A DNA stretch of 64,000 nt from an uncultured Dehalococcoidia bacterium (GTDB lineage: Bacteria; Chloroflexota; Dehalococcoidia; Lucifugimonadales; Australimonadaceae): positions 1,153,504-1,217,503 of the forward strand of contig OY282355.1 in assembly GCA_958295525.1 (NCBI GenBank). Reading direction: 5' to 3'. Positions 7,604-16,842 of the stretch are shown one piece after another. The notes below the pieces were generated by a model, which had not been told where the DNA came from, made no database searches, and saw nothing but the letters and a program-made list of their open reading frames with translations. Every line of letters starts with the position of its first letter. Positions within the stretch are counted from its first letter, which is position 1. The position numbers and the translations under genes are program-made.

Positions 7604-9175
7604 ATGACGACGACCTCAGAGCAACAACCCGCCAACGCGGCGCTGGACGAACTCCGCCGCCGGAAGCGGATCATCAGCGAGCCGGAGAGCGACGCCCGCG
7701 TCGAGCAGCAGCACGCGAGAGGCAAACTCACCGCCCGCGAACGCATCGGCCATCTCCTCGACAAAGGCTCCTTCGAGGAACTCGGCGCGTTCGTAACGCA
7801 CCGCTCCAGCGAATTCGGCCTCGCCGACAAGAGGTATCCCGGCGACTCCGTGATCACGGGCTACGGGAAGATCAACGGCAAGCCCGCCTACGTCTACTCC
7901 CAGGATTTCACCGTGCTCGGCGGCTCGCTCTCGGAAGTCGCCGCCGAGAAGATCTGCAAGGTGATGGACCTCGCAATGCGGAACGGGGCGCCGATCATCG
8001 GCATCTCCGACTCCGGCGGAGCGCGCATCCAAGAAGGCGTCTCTAGCCTCGCGGGCTACGGCGAAATCTTTATGCGGAACACCCTCGCGTCCGGCGTCGT
8101 TCCTCAAATATCCGCCATCCTCGGCCCGTCCGCGGGCGGCGCCGTCTACTCCCCCGCCATCACCGACTTCACGCTGATGGTGCGCGGCATCTCCCAAATG
8201 TTCATCACCGGCCCCGACGTGATTAAAGCGGTCACCGGCGAGGAGATCACGCACGAGGCGCTCGGCGGCGCCGACGCCCACGCCGTCCACTCAGGCGTCT
8301 CCCACTTCACGCTCGACTCCGAACTGGAGTGCATGGAGACCATCCGCCAACTGCTGAGCTACCTTCCCCCGAACAACCTCGACGATCCGCCGATGGGGGA
8401 GCAGGACGACGATCCGGAGCGCGCCGACGACGGCCTGCGGGAGGTCGTGCCGCAGGAGTCCAACCGCCCCTACGATATGCTAGACGTCATCGCCCGCATC
8501 CTCGACCACGGCGACTTCCTCAACATTCAGCGCGAGTTCGCCCCCAACATCATCATCGGATTCGGACGCCTCCACGGGCGCAGCGTCGGCGTCGTCGCGC
8601 AGCAGCCCGCCCACCTCGCAGGCGTGATAGACATTCACGCCTCCGTCAAGGCCGCCCGCTTCGTCCGCTTCTGCGACGCTTTCAACATTCCCATCATCAC
8701 CTTCGCCGACGTGCCCGGCTATATGCCCGGCCGAGATCAGGAGCACCGGGGCATCATCCGGCAAGGCGCGAAACTCCTCTACGCCTACGCCGAGGCGACC
8801 GTCCCGAAAATCACCGTCGTAACCCGCAAAGCCTACGGCGGCGCCTACGTCGTGATGGGCAGCAAGCACCTCCGCACCGACATCAACCTCGCATGGCCGT
8901 CCGCCGAAATCGCCGTGATGGGCTCGGACGCCGCCGTCAACATCATCCATCGCCGCGAACTCGCCGACTCCAAAGACCCCGAAGCCGCGCGCGCCGAACT
9001 CATCGAAGACTACCGCGTGAGTTTCGCCAACCCCTATCAGGCCGCCGAGCGCGGTTTCATTGACGACGTGATAGACCCGGCGAGAACCAGGCCGCTGCTC
9101 ATCCACGCGCTCGACGCCCTCCAAAACAAGCGCGACACGCTTCCCCCCAAGAAGCACGGCAACATCCCCCTCTAG
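7604..9175 (+). CDS. Acyl-CoA carboxylase carboxyltransferase subunit (PccB/MmdA family)
   Basis: 523-aa biotin-dependent carboxyltransferase. It transfers CO2 between biotin and an acyl-CoA such as propionyl-CoA. Both crotonase-like halves are present: the N-terminal half has GKLTARERI, DFTVLGGSLSEVAAEKI, SGGARIQEGV and PSAGGAVYSPA; the C-terminal half has DVPGYMPG and RKAYGGAYVVMGS. ATG at 7604; a longer frame reaching back to 6155 merely reads through antisense sequence of the Fic and MenB-like genes. No biotin carboxylase or biotin carrier gene is adjacent, so partners must be encoded elsewhere; a decarboxylase alpha subunit (MmdA) is the alternative role. Confidence 0.9.
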   Translation: MTTTSEQQPANAALDELRRRKRIISEPESDARVEQQHARGKLTARERIGHLLDKGSFEELGAFVTHRSSEFGLADKRYPGDSVITGYGKINGKPAYVYSQDFTVLGGSLSEVAAEKICKVMDLAMRNGAPIIGISDSGGARIQEGVSSLAGYGEIFMRNTLASGVVPQISAILGPSAGGAVYSPAITDFTLMVRGISQMFITGPDVIKAVTGEEITHEALGGADAHAVHSGVSHFTLDSELECMETIRQLLSYLPPNNLDDPPMGEQDDDPERADDGLREVVPQESNRPYDMLDVIARILDHGDFLNIQREFAPNIIIGFGRLHGRSVGVVAQQPAHLAGVIDIHASVKAARFVRFCDAFNIPIITFADVPGYMPGRDQEHRGIIRQGAKLLYAYAEATVPKITVVTRKAYGGAYVVMGSKHLRTDINLAWPSAEIAVMGSDAAVNIIHRRELADSKDPEAARAELIEDYRVSFANPYQAAERGFIDDVIDPARTRPLLIHALDALQNKRDTLPPKKHGNIPL

Positions 9176-9189
9176 CCTCTCCACGTTCC

Positions 9190-9450
9190 AGTAGGTTCCC
9201 GCTTTCACGGGAATGACGTGGCGCGTGGGGTGGTTTGGAGACGATGCGCTGCGCGCATCGTCCGGCGCTTGCGCGCCGACTGGATTCCCGCCTACGCGGG
9301 AATGACGGGGCAAGGGGGGGAGATTCCCGCCTGCGCGGGAATGACGGGACAAGGGGGGCGCCGACTGGATTCCCGCCTACGCGGGAATGACGATGCCAAG
9401 GGGGGCGAGGTTCCCGCCTTCGCGGGGAGGGCGGGGCAAGGGGGCGCCCG
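9190..9450. repeat. Cluster of five dRS3-like repeats, 9176-9514 gene-free
   Basis: This 339-bp gap holds at least five copies of the ATTCCC-N8-GGGAAT palindrome in plus orientation (near 9196, 9284, 9322, 9369 and a decayed copy near 9411), each followed by TGACGGGG-like sequence. GCGCTTGCGCGCCGACTGG and GGCGCCGACTGG linkers precede two of them. No gene lies in the gap. A strong AAAGGAGG ribosome site for the next gene is at about 9500. Confidence 0.9.
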
Positions 9451-9514
9451 CTGCGGGACGGCGCGCAACGGAGTATGATGCGCGTAGAACGCAGCCCCCA
9501 AAGGAGGCGCCCCG

Positions 9515-10663
9515 ATGGCCAAGAACGGCTTCCTCGTCTTCGACAGCGATATGCACATTATGGAGCCCCCCGACCTGTGGGAGCGCTACATAGACGAGCG
9601 CTACAAGAGCGCCGCCCCCGTCGGCGTGACGTCGGAGAACGTGCGCGACCTCCGCATCCAGTGGCCCGACCTCGCCGAGGTCCGCGACGGCACGGGCGCG
9701 ACCGGCATCAACCGCAAAGGCCGCAACTACGAGAAGAACCAGGTTCTCTACCGCGGCCACGCCTCGCGCGGGTGGGACTCCTCTTGCCAGATGGAGGCGA
9801 TGGAGACCGAGGGCATAGACGCCGCCGTGATGTTCCCCAGCCGCGGCCTCAGCGTCCTCACGCGGCCCGACACGGACCCCGGCCTCGCCGCCGCCATCGC
9901 CCGCGCCTACAACGACTGGATGTACGACTTCTGCGCGCTCGACCCCAACCGGATGTTCGGCGCGGGGATGATCTCGGTCTACGACGTCAACGACGCTGTC
10001 GCCGAAGCGCGCCGCGCCGTCCGCGAACTCGGCTTCAAGGCCGTCTTCGTCCGCTCCAACGTCGTCAACGGCAAGAACTGGCACGACCCGTGCTACGAAC
10101 CGCTGTGGGACGCGCTGGAGGAACTGGACGTCCCCATCGGCTTCCACGAAGCGTCCGGCTCGATGTCCAAGCAGGCCGGGGAGCATTTCGACAACTTTAT
10201 GCTCCGCCGCGTCTACGCCCAGCCATTCGAGCAGATGATGGGAATGGGCAGTTTCATCGGCGGCGGCGTTTTGGAGCGCCACCCCAACCTGCGCGCCGCG
10301 TTCCTCGAGGCCAACTGCGCCTGGCTCCCCTGGCTCCTCTGGCGCATCGAGGAGATGCACGAACTGGAGTTGGACGCCTATATGCCCGAACTGCGCGAGT
10401 CGCCGATGGACTTGTTCAAGCGTCAGTGCTGGGTCTCCATCGAGCCCGACGAGACGCCCGCCAAGTACGCCATTGACTACGCCGGCAACGACCAACTCGT
10501 CTTTTCGACCGACTACCCCCACGGCGACTCGCGCTACCCCAACGCGGTCAACGCCTTCCTGGAACTCGACATCTCCGACGAGGACAAGCGCAAGATCCTC
10601 TGGGACAACTGCGCCCGCTTCTACAAAGTCGAGTCGCCTGCGGCGGTCTTAGCCGGACGGTAA
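9515..10663 (+). CDS. Amidohydrolase-2 family protein (ACMSD-like)
   Basis: Metal-dependent TIM-barrel hydrolase or decarboxylase of 382 aa. The N-terminal metal motif appears as FDSDMHIMEP (Asp10, Asp12, His14); HEASG follows in the middle strand, and STDYPHGDS near residue 330 supplies the late Asp. Large aromatic stretches (CALDPNRMFG, YAQPFEQMMGMGSF) match amidohydrolases that are abundant in soil and marine degraders. AAAGGAGG lies just upstream of the ATG at 9515. The substrate is unknown, probably an aromatic or heterocyclic carboxylate. It is not in an obvious operon; the ABC importer follows after 214 bp. Confidence 0.88.
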   Translation: MAKNGFLVFDSDMHIMEPPDLWERYIDERYKSAAPVGVTSENVRDLRIQWPDLAEVRDGTGATGINRKGRNYEKNQVLYRGHASRGWDSSCQMEAMETEGIDAAVMFPSRGLSVLTRPDTDPGLAAAIARAYNDWMYDFCALDPNRMFGAGMISVYDVNDAVAEARRAVRELGFKAVFVRSNVVNGKNWHDPCYEPLWDALEELDVPIGFHEASGSMSKQAGEHFDNFMLRRVYAQPFEQMMGMGSFIGGGVLERHPNLRAAFLEANCAWLPWLLWRIEEMHELELDAYMPELRESPMDLFKRQCWVSIEPDETPAKYAIDYAGNDQLVFSTDYPHGDSRYPNAVNAFLELDISDEDKRKILWDNCARFYKVESPAAVLAGR

Positions 10664-10690
10664 GAGGGGATGGAATAGAGGACGGCAAGA

Positions 10691-10724
10691 GGCGCGGCGC
10701 CGGGGAGCCCCCGGGCGCCGCGCC
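10691..10724 (+). terminator. Strong GC hairpin after the amidohydrolase gene
   Basis: A 15-bp arm (GGCGCGGCGCCGGGG, 10691-10705) pairs with 10708-10724 across a very short loop. There is no following T-run (the next bases are GTTACGAAAAC), so it may be a weak or factor-assisted terminator. Confidence 0.5.
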
Positions 10725-10877
10725 GTTACGAAAACGGGCGCGTTCCGTCCTTATGGCGCAGGCGATTCGCTTGCTTTCACGGCTTTGCTTGACAATTCGC
10801 GCCGCTCATAAGTAGTCTTGCCGCAAATTCCGCGCGACGGAGGCGCCGCAGGCGCGCATCCGCGGGGGAGGACTGAC

Positions 10878-12107
10878 GTGAGAAAGGTTGCTCTGACCCT
10901 GCTGATCGCTCCCGCGCTGCTTGCGGCGGCTGCGGCTTGCGGCTCCGACCCAACGCCCGCGCCGACCGCGACGCCGGCCCCGACGGCCACGCCGCAGGCG
11001 ATGCCCGCAGCCACGCCCACGGCGATGCCCGCCGCCACGCCGACGCCGGAGCCGAGCGGGTTCGAGGCGGAGTGGCAGGCGCTCATCGAGGCCGCCCAGG
11101 CCGAAGGCGAGATGATCGACTTCATCTGCTGCGCTTTCGGCAGAGTCGCGGACAACGCCGTTCTCCCGTTCTTCGAGGACAAGTTCGGCGTGCGCGTCGT
11201 TTCGTCCACCGGGTCTTCGCGGCAGAACGCCGACCGCGTGCTCGCGGAGCGCGAGGCGAACGTCCACACGCTGGATATGTGGCACGGCGGCATCACGACG
11301 TCCAACACGCGGCTGGTTCCGAACGGCGTGCTCGCCAACCTCCAAGACGCGCTCATTCACCCCGAAGCGCTCGACCCGGACGCTTGGTACGGCGGCGGGC
11401 TGCCGGTGATGGACGCCAACCAGGAAGGGCTGATCATCGGCTACGTGGGCAACGCGAGCGCGGCGGAGCTCAGTTTCAACACGGATCTGTTCGATCCGAC
11501 GGAGTTGACGTCGTACTGGGACTTGCTCGATCCGAAGTACGCGGGGCAGATCGTGATGCGCGACCCGCGGGAGGCGGGCGTGGGGCAAAGCACGGCGTTC
11601 TACTACTCGAACGAGGCGCTGGGGCCGGACTTCCTGGGGCGGCTGCTCGCCGAGCAGGAGTACACCATCGCGCCGGACGCGCGCACCGCCGCCGAATGGC
11701 TTGCGCTGGGGCAATACTCCATCTGCCTCTTCGCGTGCGGCACGGAGGTCGAGAACGCGAAGGATCAGGGTCTGCCGGTCGAGCACGTCTTTCCGCATCA
11801 GTTGAAAGAAGGCTCCCGCATATCCGTTGGCGGAAACGCGCTGATGCTGGTGGACAGCGGGCCGAACCCGAACGCGGCCAAGTTGTTCGCCAACTGGTTC
11901 CTCAGCCGCGAGGGGCAGCGAATGTTCCAAGAGGAGACGGGGGACAACTCGCTCCGGGTGGACATCTCCAAAGACAACGTGGACGAGGAGAATCAGCGGC
12001 TGGAGGGCGTGCCCTACGTCTTCTCCGACCGCGAGCCGGAGTTCCAATCCATCTTGGAGAACGCGCTCGGGTTCGCGCGCGACACGCTGCGGGAAGCGGG
12101 CAAGTAA
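10878..12107 (+). CDS. ABC importer substrate-binding lipoprotein (AfuA/FbpA-like)
   Basis: 409-aa exported solute-binding protein. It begins with a GTG at 10878 preceded by GGGGGAGGA; the first residues (MRKVALTLLIAPALLAAAAAC) form a lipoprotein signal with Cys at the lipobox. A low-complexity Thr-Pro-Ala linker (about 22-60) tethers the binding domain. The mature domain has a family-1 periplasmic-binding-protein pattern (AEWQALIEAAQAEGE, WDLLDPKYAGQIVM, NAAKLFANWFLSREGQ), like iron(III) and related transporters. It is the first gene of a three-gene transporter operon. Ferric iron, thiamine/polyamine or an organic ligand are all possible substrates. Confidence 0.88.
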   Translation: MRKVALTLLIAPALLAAAAACGSDPTPAPTATPAPTATPQAMPAATPTAMPAATPTPEPSGFEAEWQALIEAAQAEGEMIDFICCAFGRVADNAVLPFFEDKFGVRVVSSTGSSRQNADRVLAEREANVHTLDMWHGGITTSNTRLVPNGVLANLQDALIHPEALDPDAWYGGGLPVMDANQEGLIIGYVGNASAAELSFNTDLFDPTELTSYWDLLDPKYAGQIVMRDPREAGVGQSTAFYYSNEALGPDFLGRLLAEQEYTIAPDARTAAEWLALGQYSICLFACGTEVENAKDQGLPVEHVFPHQLKEGSRISVGGNALMLVDSGPNPNAAKLFANWFLSREGQRMFQEETGDNSLRVDISKDNVDEENQRLEGVPYVFSDREPEFQSILENALGFARDTLREAGK

Positions 12108-12123
12108 GCCGGAGCGCATCCCT

Positions 12124-12155
12124 GCGCGAGGCGCCTTCCGCAAGGCGCCCCGCGC
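12124..12155 (+). promoter_or_regulatory. Intercistronic hairpin between binding protein and permease
   Basis: GGCGCCTT (12130-12137) pairs with AAGGCGCC (12142-12149) across a 4-base loop, with outer GC pairs. A hairpin in this position is common in ABC operons, where it stabilises the upstream message or partly terminates so that binding protein exceeds permease. That function is an inference. Confidence 0.55.
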
Positions 12156-12188
12156 GGGGACGAGTCCCGGGGCGAGGATGCGTGACCG

Positions 12189-14006
12189 GTGCTGGGCATA
12201 CGGAGAAAGCCCGCCTTGACGCTTCCGGCGCGGATGCCCTCCGCCGGGGGATACGTCATCGCGGTTCTCATCTTCGTGTTCGGGCTCTACATTCTCTATC
12301 CGGTCGTCCTCATCTTCATCAACAGTTTCAACGGGGCGACGCTCATCCGCGAGCCGTTCACGTTCACATTCGAGAACTGGCGCGCGGCCTTCACGGAGCC
12401 GGGCATCTCCGAGGTGATCCGCAACACTTTCTTTATCTACTTCCTCTACACCGTCATCAGTTTCCCCATCGCCATCGGCATCGCGTGGCTCCTCGCCCGC
12501 ACGCGAATGCGGTTCAGTTACGGATTGGAGTTTATGTTTTGGGTCTCCTTTATGATGCCGACGATAGCGACCACCATCGGCTGGACGTACCTGCTGGACC
12601 CGAACGTGGGGCTGATCAACCGCATCGTCTCGTGGCTGCCGTTCGTGGACAAAGGGCCGTTCAACATCTACAGCATCCCCGGCATCGTCTGGGCGCACCT
12701 GATGGCGAACGCCGTTTCGCAGAAAGTGATGCTGCTCACTCCCGCCTTTCGCAATATGAATGTGGCGCTGGAGGAGGCGGCGCGGGTGTCCGGCGCGTCG
12801 AACTGGCGCACGATGCTGCGCGTCACGCTGCCCGTGATGATCCCCGCGATGACGGTCGTCTTTATGCTGAACGTCGTCCGCGTGTTCCAATCGTTCGAAC
12901 TGGAGCAGATCCTGGGGCGCCCAATCGGGTTCTACGTCTACTCGACCAAGATATTCCAGTTCGTGCGCGACTTCGAGCCTCCGCGCTACGGCTCCGCGAC
13001 GGCGCTGGCGAGCCTCACGCTCATCATCATCGCCGTGGCGATACCCCTGCAGCGATGGCTGCTCAGCAGGCGCCAGTACACGACCGTGACCGGCCAATTC
13101 AAGCCCGGCCTCATAGACCTGGGCAAGTGGCAGCCGGCGGCGTGGGCCGCGGTCGCGGCGCTGGCGGCGCTGCTCACCATCGTGCCGATTCTCACGCTGC
13201 TGGGCGGCAGTTTTATGACGCGCGTCGGATGGTTCAACGTCACGCCCGTCTTCACGCTGCGGCACTGGACGGAGGTGCTGGGCGACCGCTACTTTATGCA
13301 GGCGCTCCGAACGACGATAACGCTGAGTTTGACGACGGCGATTCTCTCGCCCGTTCTCTTCTCGATGGTCGCCTACGTGCTGGTGCGGACGCGCTGGCGG
13401 GGCAGGGTGATCCTCGACTCGCTCTTCTGGATGTCGGCGTCCATCCCCGGAATGCTCGCCGGGCTGGGGCTGCTGTGGGCATTCCTCAGAACGCCGTTTC
13501 TCACGCCGCTCTTCGGCACGATCTACGCCTTGCTGCTCGTCGTCATTCTGCAGGGCAAGTTGACCAGCACGCAGTTGATCAAGGGGGCGTTCCTGCAATT
13601 GGGCGGCGACCTCGAGGAAGCGTCCCGCGTGTCCGGCGCGGGATGGCTGCGGACGTACTTCCGCATCTGGCTGCCGCTTCTGATGCCGACGCTCGTGCTG
13701 ATCGGCACCATCAACTTCGTGCTCTCGGCGCAGGCGACGGCGAGCATTATCCTCATCGCCAGCCGCGACACCACCACGCTCTCCATCCTGGCGTTGGAGA
13801 AGATGACGCACGCCGACGGCATTCTCCTTGAGCAGGCGGGCATCGTGAGCCTCTTCATCGTGGGGATGACGGTTGTGGTAGCGTTAGCGGCGCGGAGGTT
13901 CGGCCTCCGCATAGGCGTGAGCCACGAAATGCGCGAGTCGCGGGCGGGCGAACGGCGAGGCGCGGAGACAGCCGCCGCGGCGACGGCCCAAACAGGCATA
14001 AGGTGA
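12189..14006 (+). CDS. ABC importer permease, two fused domains (FbpB-like)
   Basis: 605-aa inner-membrane protein made of two homologous permease domains, about 12 TM segments. Each half has the cytoplasmic EAA loop that docks the ATPase: EEAARVSGASNWRT in the first and EEASRVSGAGWLRT in the second. A single fused polypeptide replaces the usual permease pair, as in FbpB/SfuB-type iron transporters. Translation probably begins at GTG 12189; another start slightly downstream (Met at residue 16) is possible. It sits between the binding lipoprotein and the ATPase (which starts 4 bp after this stop). Confidence 0.9.
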   Translation: MLGIRRKPALTLPARMPSAGGYVIAVLIFVFGLYILYPVVLIFINSFNGATLIREPFTFTFENWRAAFTEPGISEVIRNTFFIYFLYTVISFPIAIGIAWLLARTRMRFSYGLEFMFWVSFMMPTIATTIGWTYLLDPNVGLINRIVSWLPFVDKGPFNIYSIPGIVWAHLMANAVSQKVMLLTPAFRNMNVALEEAARVSGASNWRTMLRVTLPVMIPAMTVVFMLNVVRVFQSFELEQILGRPIGFYVYSTKIFQFVRDFEPPRYGSATALASLTLIIIAVAIPLQRWLLSRRQYTTVTGQFKPGLIDLGKWQPAAWAAVAALAALLTIVPILTLLGGSFMTRVGWFNVTPVFTLRHWTEVLGDRYFMQALRTTITLSLTTAILSPVLFSMVAYVLVRTRWRGRVILDSLFWMSASIPGMLAGLGLLWAFLRTPFLTPLFGTIYALLLVVILQGKLTSTQLIKGAFLQLGGDLEEASRVSGAGWLRTYFRIWLPLLMPTLVLIGTINFVLSAQATASIILIASRDTTTLSILALEKMTHADGILLEQAGIVSLFIVGMTVVVALAARRFGLRIGVSHEMRESRAGERRGAETAAAATAQTGIR

Positions 14007-14010
14007 CGTA

Positions 14011-15204
14011 ATGACGGATTCGAACGCAACGACGGCGGGGCGAAGCGCGGCTTCCGCGCGCGAACCCGCAGTGCGGTTGGAAGGGCTGAGCAAAACCTAC
14101 CCCGGAGGCCAAGCGCGCGCCGTGGACGCTCTCTCGCTGGACGTGCAGGACGGGGAGGTCTTCACGCTGCTCGGCCCGTCGGGCTGCGGGAAGACCACGA
14201 CGCTGCGGATGGTCGCCGGCCTGGAAGTCCCCGACGAGGGCGACATCCACTTCGGCGGGCGCGAAATCGTCGTCTCGAGCAAACGCCTCCGCCTGCCGCC
14301 GGACAAGCGCGACGTGGGCATGGTGTTCCAGTCCTACGCCATCTGGCCGCATATGACCGTCGAGGAGAACATCGCGTTCCCGCTTGCGACGCGCCACGTC
14401 AAGCGCTCGGAGATGCGGGAGCGCGTGGCGCACGCGCTCGACCTCGTGAACCTCCCGGGCCTCCAGAAGCGCCCCGCTCCGCTGCTCAGCGGAGGCCAGC
14501 AGCAGCGGGTCGCGCTCGCCCGCGCGCTCGTGATCGAGCCGAAAGTTCTCCTGCTCGACGAGCCGTTCAGCAACTTGGACGCCAAACTCCGCGAGCAGAT
14601 GCGCGTGGAATTGAAACTCCTCCAGAAACGGCTGAACATCGCCATCCTGTTCGTCACTCACGATCAGATCGAGGCGCTGAGCCTCTCCGGCCGCATCGCC
14701 CTGATGGACCTCGGCGTCGTGCAGCAGCAGGGGCCGCCGCAGTTGCTCTACGAGGAGCCCGCCAACGAGTTCGTCCGCGACTTCATCGGCAAGACGGCGC
14801 TTTTGCGCGGCGAGGTGACGTCCGGCAATCCGTCCGGGCAAGTGGCCGTCGCCGTTCACGGCGGGGCGGACTGCGTCATTTTCGGGCGCTCTTACGACCC
14901 CGACGGGCTCGCCGCGGGCCAAGAGGTGTTCATTGCGATACGGCCCGAAGACATCGACGTGCGTCCCGCGGAGAACGGCGGCGTTCCGGCGGGCGCGATC
15001 GGCGGCGTCGTGAGCGCGGCGCTCTTCACCGGCGAGCGCGTCGAGTATCAGGTGGAGGCGGAAGGGCAGGGGACGCTGCAAGTGTTCGGCGAGCGCCACG
15101 CCCCCGCGTCCGAAGGCAGCATGGTATGCCTCACGCCGCGCCCCGACGGGCACAGCGTTTGGTCGTCCAACTGGACGCGCGCGCCCGACGACGAAGGCGC
15201 GTAG
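14011..15204 (+). CDS. ABC importer ATP-binding protein (FbpC/PotA type)
   Basis: 397-aa ATPase with Walker A GPSGCGKTT, Q-loop VFQSYAIWPHMTVEEN, signature LSGGQQQR, Walker B VLLLDEPFSNLDAK and the switch His (FVTHDQIEALSL). The C-terminal 130 residues form the TOBE-type regulatory domain seen in iron, sulfate and polyamine importers. It is the third gene of the importer operon, starting 4 bp after the permease stop; it energises uptake through the fused permease. Confidence 0.93.
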   Translation: MTDSNATTAGRSAASAREPAVRLEGLSKTYPGGQARAVDALSLDVQDGEVFTLLGPSGCGKTTTLRMVAGLEVPDEGDIHFGGREIVVSSKRLRLPPDKRDVGMVFQSYAIWPHMTVEENIAFPLATRHVKRSEMRERVAHALDLVNLPGLQKRPAPLLSGGQQQRVALARALVIEPKVLLLDEPFSNLDAKLREQMRVELKLLQKRLNIAILFVTHDQIEALSLSGRIALMDLGVVQQQGPPQLLYEEPANEFVRDFIGKTALLRGEVTSGNPSGQVAVAVHGGADCVIFGRSYDPDGLAAGQEVFIAIRPEDIDVRPAENGGVPAGAIGGVVSAALFTGERVEYQVEAEGQGTLQVFGERHAPASEGSMVCLTPRPDGHSVWSSNWTRAPDDEGA

Positions 15205-15329
15205 GCGCCTCGCGGGGCAAGCGCGGACGCGCTTATAGCAGGCGGCCTGCCGACCCTGCGCCTCATCGCGTCGGCCGCTTGGATGCGGTATCCTAATCAA
15301 AGCATCGCTAGGAGAAGAGGGGCGCCCCA

Positions 15330-15497
15330 ATGCAAATACTCCCACAGATGGCGCTGAAGCGCTTGCGCCTAACCGGACTGCGCCGGAGTTCGATTGGCCT
15401 GCGGACGGCGGGACGGACCCGCCCGGGCGCAAAGGTCCCTCCCTTCGCGATCAAAGGCAAGCCCCTCTCCGAGACGATCATTGAGGAGCGCCGCTGA
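15330..15497 (+). CDS. Small antitoxin-like protein upstream of PIN toxin
   Basis: A 55-aa frame with ATG at 15330 and a GGAGAAGAGG ribosome site. The N-terminal part is basic (KRLRLTGLRRSS); the C-terminus GKPLSETIIEERR closely matches the toxin-binding tail of Phd/prevent-host-death type antitoxins found upstream of PIN toxins. The stop codon is 3 bp before the toxin's GTG, the usual antitoxin-toxin order. The protein is shorter than a full Phd-fold antitoxin, so the DNA-binding part may be reduced or this is a minimal variant. Confidence 0.6.
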   Translation: MQILPQMALKRLRLTGLRRSSIGLRTAGRTRPGAKVPPFAIKGKPLSETIIEERR

Positions 15498-15500
15498 TTC

Positions 15501-15932
15501 GTGGCCCTGTACTACCTTGACGCGAGCGCGCTGGCGAAACTCTACATCCGCGAGCCTGGATTCGAAACAATGCGGAGCCTCGTGGACGAGGGGGGTTCCG
15601 ATTCGTTCATCGTGCAAGCGATTTCGCTAGCCGAGATATGGTCGGCGGTATGCAGACGCGCCCGGGAAGGCAGCATCAGCGAAAGCGGGGCGCTGCTCAG
15701 GACATTCGCCGAAGACATGCGCTCATTCTTCATCAGGCAGCCGATAGACGACGCCGTTCTCAATCTGGCCTGCGAAATTGTCGAGCGCCGCCCGCTGAAG
15801 GCGTCCGATGCCATCCAACTTGCGGGCTGCCTAGCGATCAAGGCCGAAGCACCGATCTTCACCTGCGCGGACCGTAGGCTGCTGCTTGCCGCCCAATCCG
15901 AAGGCCTGACGGCGATGGACCCCACGACTTAG
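15501..15932 (+). CDS. PIN-domain ribonuclease toxin (VapC-like)
   Basis: 143-aa PIN domain protein. The acidic metal-binding residues are visible: Asp7 in YLDASALAK, Glu in SLAEIWSA, Asp in KASDAIQLA and Asp in TCADRRLL. Members cleave RNA (often tRNA or rRNA) and are inhibited by the cognate antitoxin encoded immediately upstream. The start is GTG at 15501, 3 bp after the antitoxin stop, consistent with coupled expression. It lies between the ABC importer and a hydratase gene without being part of either. Confidence 0.85.
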   Translation: MALYYLDASALAKLYIREPGFETMRSLVDEGGSDSFIVQAISLAEIWSAVCRRAREGSISESGALLRTFAEDMRSFFIRQPIDDAVLNLACEIVERRPLKASDAIQLAGCLAIKAEAPIFTCADRRLLLAAQSEGLTAMDPTT

Positions 15933-16012
15933 ACATGCGGGAGTCCCCCCCGCATTGTGCGCCCGCCGCCCGCGCCGCTAGACTAGACGCACTACCGTCG
16001 CCGGAGGTTCCG

Positions 16013-16801
16013 ATGCCGCTTTCGCAGGACGAACTGCACGAACTCGCGCACGCGCTGATGGAGGCCGAGCACAACGCCGCCCCCATTCCGCCGCTGACGG
16101 AGCAGCGCCCCGATCTCGCGCCGGAGGACGCCTACGCCGTCGCCGCCCTCGTGCTGGGGCACGAACTGGAGCACGGCCACCGCATCGTCGGGCGGAAGGT
16201 CGGCCTCACGAGCAAGCCGATGCAGATCGCGCTCGGCATAGACACGCCGGACTTCGGCACGATTCTCGACGATATGACGGTTCGGGACGGCGGGCGCGTC
16301 GAGACGGCGGAACTGATCAGCCCGAAGGCGGAGCCGGAGTTGGCGTTCCGCCTCAAGGCGCCGCTGCGCGGGCCGGGCGCGACGGCGCAGGACGTCATCG
16401 CCGCGACGGACTACGTGTTCCCGGCGCTGGAGATCATAGACAGCCGCATCGCGGATTGGCGGATCAAGGAGCAGGACACCATCGCCGACAACGGCTCGTC
16501 GGCGCGGGTCGTGATCGGAAGCGCGCGGCTGCCGGTCGAGGCGCTCGACCTCGCGGACGAGGAGGTCGTTCTCTATCACAACGGCGAGGAGCGCGGGCGC
16601 GCCAGATCGTCGGAAGTTTTGGGGAATCCCGCGAACGCGGTGGCGTGGTGCGCGAACAAACTCGCGGAGTTCGGCGAGGAGTTGCGGGCGGGCGATTTCG
16701 TGATGCCGGGCTCCATCACCGCCGCAGTGGACGTTCGAGCGGGCGACGCCGTGCGCGCCGAGTTCGCGTCGCTGGGCGCCGTGAGCGCGCGCTTCGTCTA
16801 G
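16013..16801 (+). CDS. 2-keto-4-pentenoate hydratase family protein (MhpD-like)
   Basis: 262-aa member of the fumarylacetoacetate hydrolase-like hydratase group (MhpD/XylJ/4-oxalocrotonate decarboxylase). Typical elements are RIVGRKVGLTSKPMQIALG, DTPDFGTILDDM, the metal-binding KAEPELAFRL, and the C-terminal PGSITAAVDVRAGDAVRAEF. It would act late in meta-cleavage of aromatic compounds, hydrating 2-hydroxypenta-2,4-dienoate or decarboxylating oxalocrotonate. ATG at 16013 has GGAGG 5-9 bases upstream; the frame upstream of it (from 15935) lacks family sequence. The last 17 codons and stop are part of a 59-bp sequence repeated beyond the adjacent repeat array. Confidence 0.88.
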   Translation: MPLSQDELHELAHALMEAEHNAAPIPPLTEQRPDLAPEDAYAVAALVLGHELEHGHRIVGRKVGLTSKPMQIALGIDTPDFGTILDDMTVRDGGRVETAELISPKAEPELAFRLKAPLRGPGATAQDVIAATDYVFPALEIIDSRIADWRIKEQDTIADNGSSARVVIGSARLPVEALDLADEEVVLYHNGEERGRARSSEVLGNPANAVAWCANKLAEFGEELRAGDFVMPGSITAAVDVRAGDAVRAEFASLGAVSARFV

Positions 16802-16810
16802 TCGCGCGGG
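16752..16810 (+). repeat. 59-bp direct repeat, copy 1 (3' end of hydratase gene)
   Basis: Bases 16752-16810 are identical to 17107-17165. This copy encodes the C-terminus and TAG of the hydratase. The two copies bracket the seven-unit hairpin array. Confidence 0.95.
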
Positions 16811-16842
16811 GCAATCTTCCGCCGCGCCCCGACCGCGCCCTC

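Noticed and set aside
10806-13831. Very long antisense and out-of-frame ORFs (about 1000 aa on each strand) over the ABC importer genes
   Set aside because: They are Arg/Gly/His-rich shadows caused by high GC at third codon positions; the importer proteins in the chosen frames match known families throughout.
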